Shown here: piece after piece, positions 1-9,578 of the stretch
Layout: the number at the start of each line of letters is the position of its first letter
Position numbering within the stretch: the first letter of the stretch is position 1
Assembly (NCBI RefSeq): GCF_965196975.1
Contig: NZ_OZ239981.1
Coordinates: forward strand, 5,518,001-5,582,000
Source: Endozoicomonas sp965196975
Lineage (GTDB): Bacteria; Pseudomonadota; Gammaproteobacteria; Pseudomonadales; Endozoicomonadaceae
DNA length: 64,000 bases
Direction: 5' to 3'
Notes under the pieces: generated by a model
The model's input: only the letters and a program-made list of their open reading frames with translations
The model's database searches: none
Told to the model about the DNA's origin: nothing
Translations under genes and position numbers: made by a program

Positions 1-3000
1 AACAATCTCTACAGGGATATTTCTACGGAAGCCGGGCGTAGTTATGAACTTAACTTTGACTTCTCTCCTCGACAGGGTGTTATCAGCTCAGGAGTTGATG
101 TGTATTGGGGGGGAGAAAAAATTTCTGAGCTTGATGGCAGCTCAGGCCAGTTCAACTGGCAGAGTCAAACACTGACACTGACTGGTGATGGCTCAGAAAA
201 GCGCCTGGAATTCCGGGCAACCAGTAACGAGGGCGCAGGTGGGCTTCTCGACAATATACAGCTAACTCGGATGGGGTATGAGGTTGAGAGTGATCCGGTT
301 GAAACCTCCGTCATGGTTTCTGCTGATACGTCATGGTCTGTTGAAGGAACCCATATTATTGCCGATGGCCGCGAAGATCAGGTGCTGAGATTCACAGAAA
401 CGGACTTACTTTCCAATGTTGATGACAGTAATGGACAGAGTGAGATCAGTAACGTTCATTATGACGGAAGTGATGGTTCGTTATCCGAAGTGGCTTATAT
501 CGAATTTGACTCCGGAACCGATGGTCAAATTGAGTTGGATCAGCGACTGTCAGAGTATGATGCCTTCACCATTGAATTTGAATACACATCAACGGGGTCG
601 CATTCAGGAAATATAGAGAATATTCTGAGTGCACAAGTCCCCTCCAGCGACAATATGCTGAATGTTTATATTCAGAATCATGATGGTTCCCTGCACCTTG
701 ACCTCGGGGGGGCAGGAATAAACTTTGATGGATTGAATATTCAGGATGGAGGTACACATACCGTTACCATGACCTGGGATAGTGAGAATGGCGCTATTCA
801 GGTATTTGATAATGGGGCTTTGATCGATAGCAGTACGTTCAAGCAGGGCTTGACCATTCCATCCGGTGGTTGGGTGATGATTGGTCAGGAACAGGACAGC
901 TATGGTGGCAGTCTCGATAGTACTCAGTCAGTGACCAATGCTCGCATTGGTCATGTTGCCATGTCTTACGATGCAGTTTCCCGAGAACAGATTGAGTCTG
1001 GCGCGAGTGTTGTTGAAGCCAGCAATGAGCTTGCCTTTGATCTTCGTGCACAGAATGGAGGTGTGGTTGATACCACCAATAGTTTTTCTGTCAGCACAAC
1101 TGGGGGAGTAGATGTTGTTCATGAGTATTTTGAGTTTACTCCAGCAGATAACTTTTTCGGAAATGTCACGCTAAGCTACGACCTTTCTGATGGAAGCAGT
1201 ACCGTTTCCGACAGTGGTATTTTGAGTTTTGCGCCTGAAAATGATGGGCCAGAGTTGCAGGTTCATGAGTCCGGGGATGGTGCTTTTACTGTTCTGGAAG
1301 GTAGTTCAAATGGAACCGTTATTGGGCAAGCTACCGCCAGTGATGTTGATAACCCGGATTCTCTGGTATTTTCTCTAAGTAATGATGCGGGTGGTCGCTT
1401 TACTATTGATCCATCCTCCGGTGTGATTAGCGTAGCAGATGGAACATTACTGGATTTTGAAACGTCTGGTTCTCATGATCTCACGATACAGGTCAGTGAT
1501 GGTCATTTGACAAGCAGCCAGCAAATCACCATAGACGTTTCTGATGCGAATGAGGCTCCAACAGTTGATGAGCCAGTAGACCTTGGTACTATCACGGAAG
1601 TGGATAGCATCACCATTACAAAAGCCATGCTGTTGACAAATACGTCAGATGAAAATAGTGATGCGCTAAATATTATTGATTTGTCGTCCAGTAATGGTGT
1701 TGTTGTTGATAATGGAAATGACACATGGACATTTACGCCTGCTGCTGATTTTTCAGGTGTAGCAAACTTTGGCTTTCATGTATCTGATGGTCAGGCAACA
1801 ATCGAAGCACAGGCAGCGCTGCGTGTTAATCAAGTTATCTCAGAAGATAATTTTAATTCAGGATCTGATGGTTGGAATCAGTCCACCAGTTCAAGTGATA
1901 ACTTCAATACCGGGAATCTGTTAGGGCGGTTTGGTGGTACTGGCGGCAATGAAGCTGTTTTTAAAAACTTTGATCTGCCAGATGGTGTGTCGGAAGTAAC
2001 GCTCCAGTTTACCCTTTATGAGATAGATTCCTGGGATGGTGAGCAGTTTCAAGTCTTTGTCGATGGACAGCAATACCACGCCAAGAGTTACTCCCATGGC
2101 AGTATTGCTTCTGGGGCTGAGACTGTTATTGATGCTCAGGGGAATACTGTTGGTCAGGTTGAGCACGGTCAGGGTGGGCACGTTGGTTTTTATGGATGGG
2201 TTGATCAGGCTCATACCTACAGCATGACGATCCCGGTTAGCCCAGACCAGAGTTCTCTTAAAATTGGTTTTGGTTCAACCCTGAACCAGGCTCTGAATGA
2301 TGAATCCTGGGGGATCGACAACCTGGTTCTTTCCATTTCGCAGTATGCCCCTGAGTCTTCAGATAACAGCCTTATTATTCAGGGCAGCAGTATTTATCAT
2401 TTCTCGGTTGCTGATTTTGAGTTCTCTGATTCTGACGCTGGTGATGCACTTCAATCAATAACTGTTACGTCATTACCGCAGAACGGTTCGCTGATGTTGG
2501 ATGGTATTGCTGTCACTGCTAACCAGGAAGTTGCTGTTACAGATATTGGTAATCTGACGTTTGAATATGGTGATGACAGTGTTTCACCAACAGGTTTTGG
2601 TTTTACTGTGAGTGATGGTCAGCATGCCAGTAACGAGCATCAATTCTCTATAAGTCAGGGCTCTCAGGTTCAGTCAGAGGATCTCAATAGTTATTCAGCT
2701 GGTGATGTGAATGGCCAAAATGGCTGGTCTGTTCAGAAATTTAATACTTCCTCTTCTATCACAGTGAATGATACTGCAGGTCATGAGGGTGGTAAGGCGA
2801 TGGTTTTCAACTCCAGTGGTCCTGGGGTTGGGGCCAGTGCAACACTTCCAGATTCAGACGTTGGGATCCTGCCTGATTTCAATGTCACTTCTTCTTTTTC
2901 CCTGGAAGTTGATATCAAGAAAAACTATTGGGGTTCGGTTTTTGGGATTGGAGCTGATGGTAATAATGATGGTCAGATTACCGCCAAAGGAAGCAACAGT

Positions 3001-3828
3001 GAACAGGGGTTGAAATTCAGTTTTGGTAGCTATAACAACAGTGCAATGTATATAACGCTGGCTGATGGCACCACGGTTGCTACCAGTGCAGGTGGTGGCT
3101 CCGGGTGGTTCCGTTTTCGATGGGAAATCGATACCGCAGCAAATGATGGTCAGGGGCAGGGCACATTGATGTTCAAGAGCCTGACGGATGGTGCTGCAGA
3201 GTGGACAACTTTGCCCGAGTTGACTGATTTGAACCTGGGGTTGGATCCAGAGTCATCGGATGCCAGTAACCCCGTCAACTGGGATGGTTTTTTCCTTCAT
3301 TTTGAGGGGGCTGGCAGTGGGTTGGATGGGCTCAGGGTTGAGACAACGTCACTTTCTGGCACAGTTGACAGCGACATAGTTCAGGGTTCATCAGAGGCCG
3401 ATCAGTTAATCGGTAGCCTGGGAGATGACACGCTGTTGGGGGATGGTGGAGGTGATATCATTTTCGGTGGTGCTGGCGATGATGTGATGACCGGTGGTGA
3501 TGGGTCAGATACGTTCTCCTGGCAGGTAAGTGATGTTGGAAATATTCAGAATCCAGCGGAGGATGTGATTACTGACTTTCATGCTGGGCTGGGTGGTGAT
3601 GTCCTGGATATCAGTGATCTTATCACTGAAGAAGGAAGCGCTGTTGAAGAGCTGCTCGCTCTCAATTTTGAAGATGGCAACACAACCATTGATATCAAAT
3701 CATCTGAAAGTGGTGATGTTACTCAGAAGATCACGCTGGATGGTGTTGATCTATCCAACTATGGTGGAGGCTCCACGGATATCGAAATCATCAATAACCT
3801 GATTGATGATGGGAATTTACAGGTCTAG
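1..3828 (+). CDS. RTX/cadherin-type giant adhesin, C-terminal part (5' end outside window)
   Basis: The reading frame is open from base 1, so the gene starts upstream of the window; the GTG at 100 is internal. Modules in order: a jelly-roll-like segment, a Tandem-95/VCBS-like domain interrupted by a LamG-like beta-sandwich (about 470-990), a cadherin-like repeat (about 1240-1560), another VCBS-like repeat (1560-1810), two more concanavalin-type sandwich segments (about 1840-2330 and 2680-3350), then glycine/aspartate-rich RTX calcium-binding nonapeptides (GSLGDDTLLGDGG type, about 3410-3520) and an acidic C-terminal tail of the type I secretion target kind. Composition is very acidic and cysteine-poor, as in large T1SS-exported adhesins. 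Inferred role: surface attachment or biofilm formation, secreted by a type I machine that is not in this window. The ligand cannot be told from sequence. Confidence 0.85.
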   Translation, partial: NNLYRDISTEAGRSYELNFDFSPRQGVISSGVDVYWGGEKISELDGSSGQFNWQSQTLTLTGDGSEKRLEFRATSNEGAGGLLDNIQLTRMGYEVESDPVETSVMVSADTSWSVEGTHIIADGREDQVLRFTETDLLSNVDDSNGQSEISNVHYDGSDGSLSEVAYIEFDSGTDGQIELDQRLSEYDAFTIEFEYTSTGSHSGNIENILSAQVPSSDNMLNVYIQNHDGSLHLDLGGAGINFDGLNIQDGGTHTVTMTWDSENGAIQVFDNGALIDSSTFKQGLTIPSGGWVMIGQEQDSYGGSLDSTQSVTNARIGHVAMSYDAVSREQIESGASVVEASNELAFDLRAQNGGVVDTTNSFSVSTTGGVDVVHEYFEFTPADNFFGNVTLSYDLSDGSSTVSDSGILSFAPENDGPELQVHESGDGAFTVLEGSSNGTVIGQATASDVDNPDSLVFSLSNDAGGRFTIDPSSGVISVADGTLLDFETSGSHDLTIQVSDGHLTSSQQITIDVSDANEAPTVDEPVDLGTITEVDSITITKAMLLTNTSDENSDALNIIDLSSSNGVVVDNGNDTWTFTPAADFSGVANFGFHVSDGQATIEAQAALRVNQVISEDNFNSGSDGWNQSTSSSDNFNTGNLLGRFGGTGGNEAVFKNFDLPDGVSEVTLQFTLYEIDSWDGEQFQVFVDGQQYHAKSYSHGSIASGAETVIDAQGNTVGQVEHGQGGHVGFYGWVDQAHTYSMTIPVSPDQSSLKIGFGSTLNQALNDESWGIDNLVLSISQYAPESSDNSLIIQGSSIYHFSVADFEFSDSDAGDALQSITVTSLPQNGSLMLDGIAVTANQEVAVTDIGNLTFEYGDDSVSPTGFGFTVSDGQHASNEHQFSISQGSQVQSEDLNSYSAGDVNGQNGWSVQKFNTSSSITVNDTAGHEGGKAMVFNSSGPGVGASATLPDSDVGILPDFNVTSSFSLEVDIKKNYWGSVFGIGADGNNDGQITAKGSNSEQGLKFSFGSYNNSAMYITLADGTTVATSAGGGSGWFRFRWEIDTAANDGQGQGTLMFKSLTDGAAEWTTLPELTDLNLGLDPESSDASNPVNWDGFFLHFEGAGSGLDGLRVETTSLSGTVDSDIVQGSSEADQLIGSLGDDTLLGDGGGDIIFGGAGDDVMTGGDGSDTFSWQVSDVGNIQNPAEDVITDFHAGLGGDVLDISDLITEEGSAVEELLALNFEDGNTTIDIKSSESGDVTQKITLDGVDLSNYGGGSTDIEIINNLIDDGNLQV

Positions 3829-4141
3829 AAGTGGGGTATGAAACTCTGGTCCGTTTTAAAGTATCTGTGCTTCCCGAATCATCACCGAAACGGTTTTCAA
3901 AATAACCAGTGCAAGAATCAGTCTTGGGGCCCAATGCATCTCCCGAACGTCTTTCGCAAACTGTCTGATCATCATTCAACCTGTAACTTTTAAGAAATAG
4001 ACTTGGGGTGCAGGTTATCGTTTTTTCCTTAAAAAATAAAAGCTGGATTGGTATTTTTTGCGCCTAGCTTGCTGTTTATGCGTAGTCCGATAGACTACGG
4101 ACGATTTATTGCAATCGATTTAAAACCAGAGGGAATGTGAC
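3829..4141. other. Intergenic region between adhesin and dapB
   Basis: This 313-base gap has no convincing gene. It holds a perfect 7-bp hairpin (CGTAGTC / GACTACG, 4081-4099) about 40 bases upstream of dapB, and a T-run at 4020-4026 preceded only by a weak inverted repeat (AACCTG / CAGGTT). No clear promoter could be assigned. In many relatives dnaK-dnaJ lie directly upstream of dapB; here the adhesin takes that place. Confidence 0.5.
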
Positions 4142-4945
4142 GTGACCAGAGTTGCCGTTGTGGGTGCCGCCGGAAGAATGGGGCGAATGCTTGTGGAAGC
4201 CGTTGCCGCTGATGAGCAGTGCCAGCTGGGAGCAGCCATCGTTAAATCTGGCGATAGCCTGCTGGGTGTGGATGCGGGAGATCTGGTGGGCGTTGGCACA
4301 TTGAATGTTTCCCTTACTGATGATCTGGCTGTGGCCATCGATGACTTCGATGTTCTGATCGATTTCACCACCCCTGAATTGACCATGCAGAATGTTGAAC
4401 TGTGCCGACAGCATGGCAAAGGCGTTGTGATTGGCACCACAGGCTTGAGTAATGATCAGAAGGCGGAGCTGGCTAAAGCGGCAGAAGATACGGCCATTGT
4501 TTTTGCGCCCAATATGAGCATCGGGGTTAACCTGGTATTCAAGCTTCTGGAGATGGCTGCAAAGGTGCTGGGTGATGATGCAGATATTGAGGTAATTGAG
4601 GCTCACCATCGTCACAAGGTGGACTCACCTTCTGGAACAGCGCTGAAAATGGGTGAAGTGGTGGCAGACACGCTGGGGCGTGATTTGCAGAAGTGTGCTG
4701 TTTACGGTCGAGAAGGCTATACCGGACCAAGAGATCGTGAAACCATTGGTTTTGCTACTGTCCGAGCCGGTGATGTGATTGGTGATCATACGGTGCTGTT
4801 TGCCTGTGAAGGTGAGCGTGTGGAGGTAACCCACAAAGCCAGCAGTCGTGTGATTTACGCCCGTGGTTCATTACGTGCAGTTCGCTTTATATCTGACAAA
4901 CAGTGCGGCCTGTTCGATATGCAGGATGTGCTGGGTCTGAAGTAA
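4142..4945 (+). CDS. dapB: 4-hydroxy-tetrahydrodipicolinate reductase DapB
   Basis: DapB makes tetrahydrodipicolinate with NAD(P)H in the diaminopimelate/lysine pathway in the cytoplasm. The 267 residues match the usual family length. The Rossmann motif VVGAAGRMGR is at residues 6-15, and the signature EAHHRHKVDSPSGTA (about 153-167) carries the catalytic His (155/156) and Lys159. The start is a GTG preceded by GAGGGA at the right spacing; no upstream ATG keeps the frame. It is followed by a gap of 229 bases containing a terminator before carA, the dapB-carAB order common in pseudomonads and relatives. Confidence 0.96.
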   Translation: MTRVAVVGAAGRMGRMLVEAVAADEQCQLGAAIVKSGDSLLGVDAGDLVGVGTLNVSLTDDLAVAIDDFDVLIDFTTPELTMQNVELCRQHGKGVVIGTTGLSNDQKAELAKAAEDTAIVFAPNMSIGVNLVFKLLEMAAKVLGDDADIEVIEAHHRHKVDSPSGTALKMGEVVADTLGRDLQKCAVYGREGYTGPRDRETIGFATVRAGDVIGDHTVLFACEGERVEVTHKASSRVIYARGSLRAVRFISDKQCGLFDMQDVLGLK

Positions 4946-5008
4946 GATTATGAGATTTGAATGACCGTTCAGAATTAATGATGGACAAGCTCGATGTGTT
5001 GTGATTAA

Positions 5009-5080
5009 ATGCGAAAAATTTGCATTGGATTTATGGTGCTGACGACAGAATGCGTGATCAAGAGCGAGATGGTTTTTTAA
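5009..5080 (+). CDS. Candidate carAB leader peptide (23 codons)
   Basis: A 23-codon frame starts at ATG 5009 and ends at TAA 5078-5080. The stop falls exactly in the loop of the downstream terminator hairpin, so a translating ribosome would cover the left arm of the stem. That geometry is what coupled-translation attenuation of the pyrBI type needs. There is no good Shine-Dalgarno sequence before the ATG and only one Arg codon, so translation is unproven. The function is inference from position only. Confidence 0.3.
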   Translation: MRKICIGFMVLTTECVIKSEMVF

Positions 5081-5097
5081 AACATCTCGCTTTTTTT
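5063..5097 (+). terminator. Strong rho-independent terminator between dapB and carA
   Basis: A 9-bp perfect stem (AGCGAGATG 5063-5071 with CATCTCGCT 5083-5091) closes a loop rich in T and A and is followed by seven Ts. It could simply end dapB transcription, or act as an attenuator for carAB because it lies 78 bases before the carA start and overlaps a possible leader frame. Confidence 0.8.
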
Positions 5098-5174
5098 GGG
5101 TCTGCAAACTGGAGGGCATAAAGCATCATAGCGTTCAGGCATAAGACGCTCAGGTTCAAGTTCGGGAGGATCCT

Positions 5175-6305
5175 TTGACTAAGACGGCTGTTTTAGCTCT
5201 GGAAGATGGCAGTATTTTCCGGGGAATCGCCATCGGTATTGATGGTGAGACCAGTGGTGAGGTGGTTTTTAACACGGCAATGACCGGTTATCAGGAAATT
5301 CTCACCGACCCTTCCTATTCCCGCCAGATCGTTACACTAACCTATCCCCATATTGGTAATACCGGTATTACTCCGGAAGATGAAGAATCTCCAGAAATTC
5401 ATGCTGCAGGCCTGGTCATTAAAGACCTGCCACTGCTGGCCAGCAACTGGCGCAGCAAAATGCCACTGGATGAATATCTGAAGTCCCGCAATATTGTGGC
5501 TATCGCCGGTATTGATACCCGCAGGTTGACCCGGATTCTTCGGGAAAAAGGTGCTCAAAATGGTTGTATCATGGCAGGTGACTCTGTCGATGAAGCCAAA
5601 GCACTGGCTAAGGCTCGTGAATTCCCAGGCCTGAAAGGCATGGATCTGGCAAAAGAAGTGACCACTGACCAGCCTTACGTCTGGACAGAAGGCGTCTGGA
5701 GCCTTGAGACCGACAGCCATGCCGAAGTGACGGACCTGCCTTTCCACGTAGTGGCTTACGATTTTGGTGTTAAGAGAAATATTCTGCGCATGCTGGCTCA
5801 GCGTGGCTGCCGGCTGACTGTCGTGCCCGCCAAAACACCGGCCAAAGAGGTTTTGGCTCTGAATCCGGATGGTGTTTTCCTCTCTAACGGTCCTGGTGAC
5901 CCCGAGCCTTGCGATTACGCCATTTCCGCCATCAAGGACATTCTGGAGACGTCTCTGCCTGTGTTTGGTATCTGTCTGGGTCACCAGCTGCTGGCACTGG
6001 CCAGTGGTGCCAAGACCGAGAAGATGAAATTCGGTCACCACGGCGCCAACCATCCGGTTCAGGATCTCAAGACCGGTCAGGTCATGATTACCAGCCAGAA
6101 CCATGGTTTTGCAGTAGCCGAAGACTCTCTGCCAGAAAACCTGAAAGCAACCCATAAGTCACTGTTTGATGGCAGTCTGCAGGGTATTGAGCGGACAGAC
6201 CGTCCCGCTTTCAGCTTCCAGGGGCACCCTGAAGCAAGCCCAGGCCCACACGATGTTGCCGGGCTGTTTGATCGTTTTGTTGAGATGCTGAAGGCAGCGA
6301 AGTAA
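5175..6305 (+). CDS. carA: Carbamoyl-phosphate synthase small chain CarA
   Basis: CarA is the glutaminase subunit that feeds ammonia to CarB for carbamoyl phosphate, used in arginine and pyrimidine synthesis. The N-terminal CPSase domain (about 1-150) is followed by a class I amidotransferase domain with nucleophile Cys267 (FGICLGHQ) and His351/Glu353 (FQGHPEASPG). At 376 residues it is typical. The start is a rare TTG preceded by GGGAGGA (5164-5170); E. coli carA also uses UUG. The stop is 27 bases before carB, so the two are co-transcribed. Confidence 0.97.
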   Translation: MTKTAVLALEDGSIFRGIAIGIDGETSGEVVFNTAMTGYQEILTDPSYSRQIVTLTYPHIGNTGITPEDEESPEIHAAGLVIKDLPLLASNWRSKMPLDEYLKSRNIVAIAGIDTRRLTRILREKGAQNGCIMAGDSVDEAKALAKAREFPGLKGMDLAKEVTTDQPYVWTEGVWSLETDSHAEVTDLPFHVVAYDFGVKRNILRMLAQRGCRLTVVPAKTPAKEVLALNPDGVFLSNGPGDPEPCDYAISAIKDILETSLPVFGICLGHQLLALASGAKTEKMKFGHHGANHPVQDLKTGQVMITSQNHGFAVAEDSLPENLKATHKSLFDGSLQGIERTDRPAFSFQGHPEASPGPHDVAGLFDRFVEMLKAAK

Positions 6306-6332
6306 CCAACCCCGTTTTGATGTGAGAGAAAG

Positions 6333-9300
6333 ATGCCAAAACGTACTGATATTGAAAGTATTCTGATACTCGGGGCTGGTCCAATTATTATCGGCCAGGC
6401 CTGTGAATTTGACTATTCTGGAGCGCAGGCCTGTAAAGCGCTGAAGGAAGAGGGGTACCGGGTCATCCTGGTGAACTCCAACCCTGCGACGATTATGACC
6501 GACCCGGCCATGGCGGACTCAACCTATATTGAGCCGATCCGCTGGGAGACCGTTGAAAAAATTATTGAAAAAGAGCGCCCTGACGCGATTCTCCCAACCA
6601 TGGGTGGCCAGACTGCACTGAACTGTGCCCTGGATCTTTTCCATAAAGGTGTTCTGGAAAAGTATGGCGTGACCATGATTGGTGCCAACCAGCAGGCGAT
6701 CGATAAGGCAGAAGATCGTCAGCTGTTTGATCAGGCCATGAAAAATATCGGTCTGGAAACGCCTCGCTCCGGTATTGCCCATACCATGGAAGAAGCCCGT
6801 GCCGTTCTGGATCAGGTTGGCTTCCCCTGTATCATTCGTCCGTCGTTTACTATGGGCGGAACCGGTGGCGGTATTGCCTACAACAAAGAAGAGTTTGAAG
6901 AGATCTGCTTCCGTGGTCTCGACCTTTCTCCAACCAATGAGCTGCTGATTGATGAGTCGCTGATTGGCTGGAAAGAGTACGAGATGGAAGTGGTTCGTGA
7001 TCGCAATGATAACTGCATCATTGTCTGCGCCATTGAAAACTTTGATCCCATGGGTGTTCACACCGGTGACTCCATTACTGTCGCGCCGGCCCAGACGCTG
7101 ACCGATAAGGAATACCAGATCATGCGTAACGCATCCATTGCGGTACTGCGTGAGATTGGTGTGGAAACCGGTGGTTCTAACGTACAGTTCGGTATCTGTC
7201 CTGATACTGGCCGTATGGTGGTCATTGAGATGAACCCACGGGTATCCCGCTCATCTGCTCTGGCGTCCAAAGCGACCGGTTTCCCGATTGCCCGTGTTGC
7301 GGCAAAACTGGCGGTGGGTTACACTCTGGATGAGCTGAGCAATGAAATCACCGGTGGTGTGGTTCCTGCCTCCTTTGAGCCATCCATCGATTACGTGGTT
7401 ACCAAAATCCCTCGCTTTGCCTTTGAGAAGTTCCCTCAGGCTGATGACCGTCTGACTACTCAGATGAAGTCTGTGGGTGAAGTCATGGCCATTGGTCGCT
7501 CATTCCAGGAGTCTGTGCAGAAAGCCCTGCGTGGTCTGGAAACCGGTGCTACTGGTTTCAACTCCATGTTTGATTTCAAACTGGATGCCTGCTCTGATGC
7601 TGAGCGTGAAGATGCACTGACCAGAATTCGTCGTGAACTGGTGACGCCTAAAGCGGATCGTATCTACTACGTTGCTGACGCCTTCCGTGCTGGTATGACT
7701 CTGGAAGAGATCTTTGCTGAGTGCATGATCGATCCATGGTTCCTGGTACAGATTCAGGATCTGGTGAATGAAGAAGCGGTACTGGCGGGAGAAACACTGG
7801 CCTCTCTGTCCAAAGAGCGCCTGTTCCGTCTGAAGCAGAAAGGCTTCAGTGATGCGCGCATGGCCGAACTGCTGGGTATTAAAGAAGCAGAGGTTCGGAA
7901 CTATCGTCGTGAACAACAGGTCAAGCCGGTCTATAAGCGTGTGGATACCTGTGCGGCAGAATTCCAGTCGACGACAGCGTACATGTACTCCTCCTATGAC
8001 GAAGAGTGTGAGGCAGAACCTTCTGACCGTGAAAAAATCATGGTTATTGGCGGTGGCCCAAACCGTATCGGTCAGGGTATTGAATTTGACTATTGCTGTG
8101 TACATGCAGCACTGGCAGCAAGGGAAGACGGTTACGAAACCATTATGGTTAACTGTAACCCAGAGACCGTTTCTACCGATTATGACACCTCCGACCGACT
8201 CTACTTTGAGCCGGTAACCCTGGAAGACGTGCTGGCCATCATTGATGTTGAGAAGCCGACTGGAGTGATTGTTCAGTACGGTGGTCAGACACCGCTGAAA
8301 CTGGCGCGTGCCCTTGAAGCCGAAGGTGTGCCGATTATCGGTACCAGCCCTGAAGCGATTGACCGTGCAGAAGATCGTGAGCGCTTCCAGCAGATGATCC
8401 AGAAGCTGGGTCTGTTGCAGCCTGCTAACGCGACGGTTCGCAGTGAAGAGGAAGCGGTAGCAAAAGCTGCAGAGATTGGTTATCCACTGGTTGTACGTCC
8501 ATCCTATGTTCTGGGTGGTCGTGCGATGGAAATCGTTGCCGGCGAAGACGAGCTGGTTCGCTACATGAAGAGCGCGGTACAGGTCTCTAACGACAGTCCG
8601 GTGCTGTTGGACTACTTCCTGAACCGTGCGGTAGAAGTGGACGTTGATGCGGTCTGTGATGGTGAGCGTGTGGTTATTGGTGCAATCATGCAGCACATCG
8701 AGCAGGCTGGTATTCACTCCGGTGACTCCAGCTGCTCTCTGCCGCCTTACAGCCTGAACCGTCGTCATCAGGACGAAATCCGTGAACAGGTTCGTGCCAT
8801 GGCTCTCGAACTGGGGGTAGTGGGTCTGATGAACGTACAGTTGGCCATTCAGGATGACCAGATCTACGTGATTGAGGTGAACCCAAGGGCTTCCCGTACC
8901 GTCCCATTTGTATCCAAGTGCATTGGTCACTCGCTGGCCAAGATCGCAGCACGGGTCATGATGGGCAAAACACTGGAAGAGCTGAACTTTACTACTGAGA
9001 TTGTTCCGCCATACTACAGTGTCAAAGAAGCTGTTTTCCCATTCAATAAGTTTCCGGGTGTGGATCCGATTCTCGGTCCAGAGATGAAATCGACCGGTGA
9101 AGTGATGGGGGTGGGGGCTACCTTCCCTGAAGCGTTCCATAAGGCACAGCTGGCAGAGAATATGCAGCTGCCAAGCGGTGGTAAGGTGATTCTTACGGTG
9201 CGCGACTTCGATAAGCCTGAAGTCCCCATGATTGCCCGCCTGTTGATGGATATCGGCTTTGAGCTGCTGGCCACGTCTGGCACTGCGAAGGTGATTGAAG

Positions 9301-9578
9301 AAGCTGGTTTGCCGGTTACCACCATCAACAAAGTGCATCAGGGAAGACCGCATCTGGTGGACATGATTGTCAATGGTGATATAGCCTTCATGATCAATAC
9401 TACTGAAGGTCGTCAGGCCATTGCCGATTCTTACCTGATCCGTCGCTCCGCATTGACCAATAAGGTGCTATATACAACCACCATGGCGGGAGCAGAAGCG
9501 ATTGCACGTTCGATCGCCTTTGGATCAGAAAGATTGGTCAGACGGCTTCAGGATCTACACGAAGGTAACGTTGGATGA
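6333..9578 (+). CDS. carB: Carbamoyl-phosphate synthase large chain CarB
   Basis: CarB makes carbamoyl phosphate from bicarbonate, ammonia and two ATP. At 1081 residues it has the two homologous halves expected: ATP-grasp 1 (after LILGAGPIIIGQACEFDYSG, about residues 10-29) and ATP-grasp 2 (after VIGGGPNRIGQGIEFDY, about 570), and a C-terminal MGS-like allosteric domain (about 940-1070) that in relatives binds UMP, IMP or ornithine. Its stop overlaps the greA start by four bases (ATGA), so carA, carB and greA form one translationally linked unit. Confidence 0.98.
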   Translation: MPKRTDIESILILGAGPIIIGQACEFDYSGAQACKALKEEGYRVILVNSNPATIMTDPAMADSTYIEPIRWETVEKIIEKERPDAILPTMGGQTALNCALDLFHKGVLEKYGVTMIGANQQAIDKAEDRQLFDQAMKNIGLETPRSGIAHTMEEARAVLDQVGFPCIIRPSFTMGGTGGGIAYNKEEFEEICFRGLDLSPTNELLIDESLIGWKEYEMEVVRDRNDNCIIVCAIENFDPMGVHTGDSITVAPAQTLTDKEYQIMRNASIAVLREIGVETGGSNVQFGICPDTGRMVVIEMNPRVSRSSALASKATGFPIARVAAKLAVGYTLDELSNEITGGVVPASFEPSIDYVVTKIPRFAFEKFPQADDRLTTQMKSVGEVMAIGRSFQESVQKALRGLETGATGFNSMFDFKLDACSDAEREDALTRIRRELVTPKADRIYYVADAFRAGMTLEEIFAECMIDPWFLVQIQDLVNEEAVLAGETLASLSKERLFRLKQKGFSDARMAELLGIKEAEVRNYRREQQVKPVYKRVDTCAAEFQSTTAYMYSSYDEECEAEPSDREKIMVIGGGPNRIGQGIEFDYCCVHAALAAREDGYETIMVNCNPETVSTDYDTSDRLYFEPVTLEDVLAIIDVEKPTGVIVQYGGQTPLKLARALEAEGVPIIGTSPEAIDRAEDRERFQQMIQKLGLLQPANATVRSEEEAVAKAAEIGYPLVVRPSYVLGGRAMEIVAGEDELVRYMKSAVQVSNDSPVLLDYFLNRAVEVDVDAVCDGERVVIGAIMQHIEQAGIHSGDSSCSLPPYSLNRRHQDEIREQVRAMALELGVVGLMNVQLAIQDDQIYVIEVNPRASRTVPFVSKCIGHSLAKIAARVMMGKTLEELNFTTEIVPPYYSVKEAVFPFNKFPGVDPILGPEMKSTGEVMGVGATFPEAFHKAQLAENMQLPSGGKVILTVRDFDKPEVPMIARLLMDIGFELLATSGTAKVIEEAGLPVTTINKVHQGRPHLVDMIVNGDIAFMINTTEGRQAIADSYLIRRSALTNKVLYTTTMAGAEAIARSIAFGSERLVRRLQDLHEGNVG

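Noticed and set aside
5009..5026. ArgR box before carA
   Set aside because: The ATGCGAAAAATTTGCAT palindrome is close in look but has wrong spacing and lacks TGAAT/ATTCA halves; too weak to annotate.
5337..6155. Minus-strand frame of 272 codons opposite carA
   Set aside because: Shadow of carA; codon bias of the plus strand explains it.
7500..9353. Long minus-strand frame (617 codons) opposite carB
   Set aside because: It is antisense to the well-supported carB gene, rich in His/Arg/Thr as expected of a mirror frame, with no domain.
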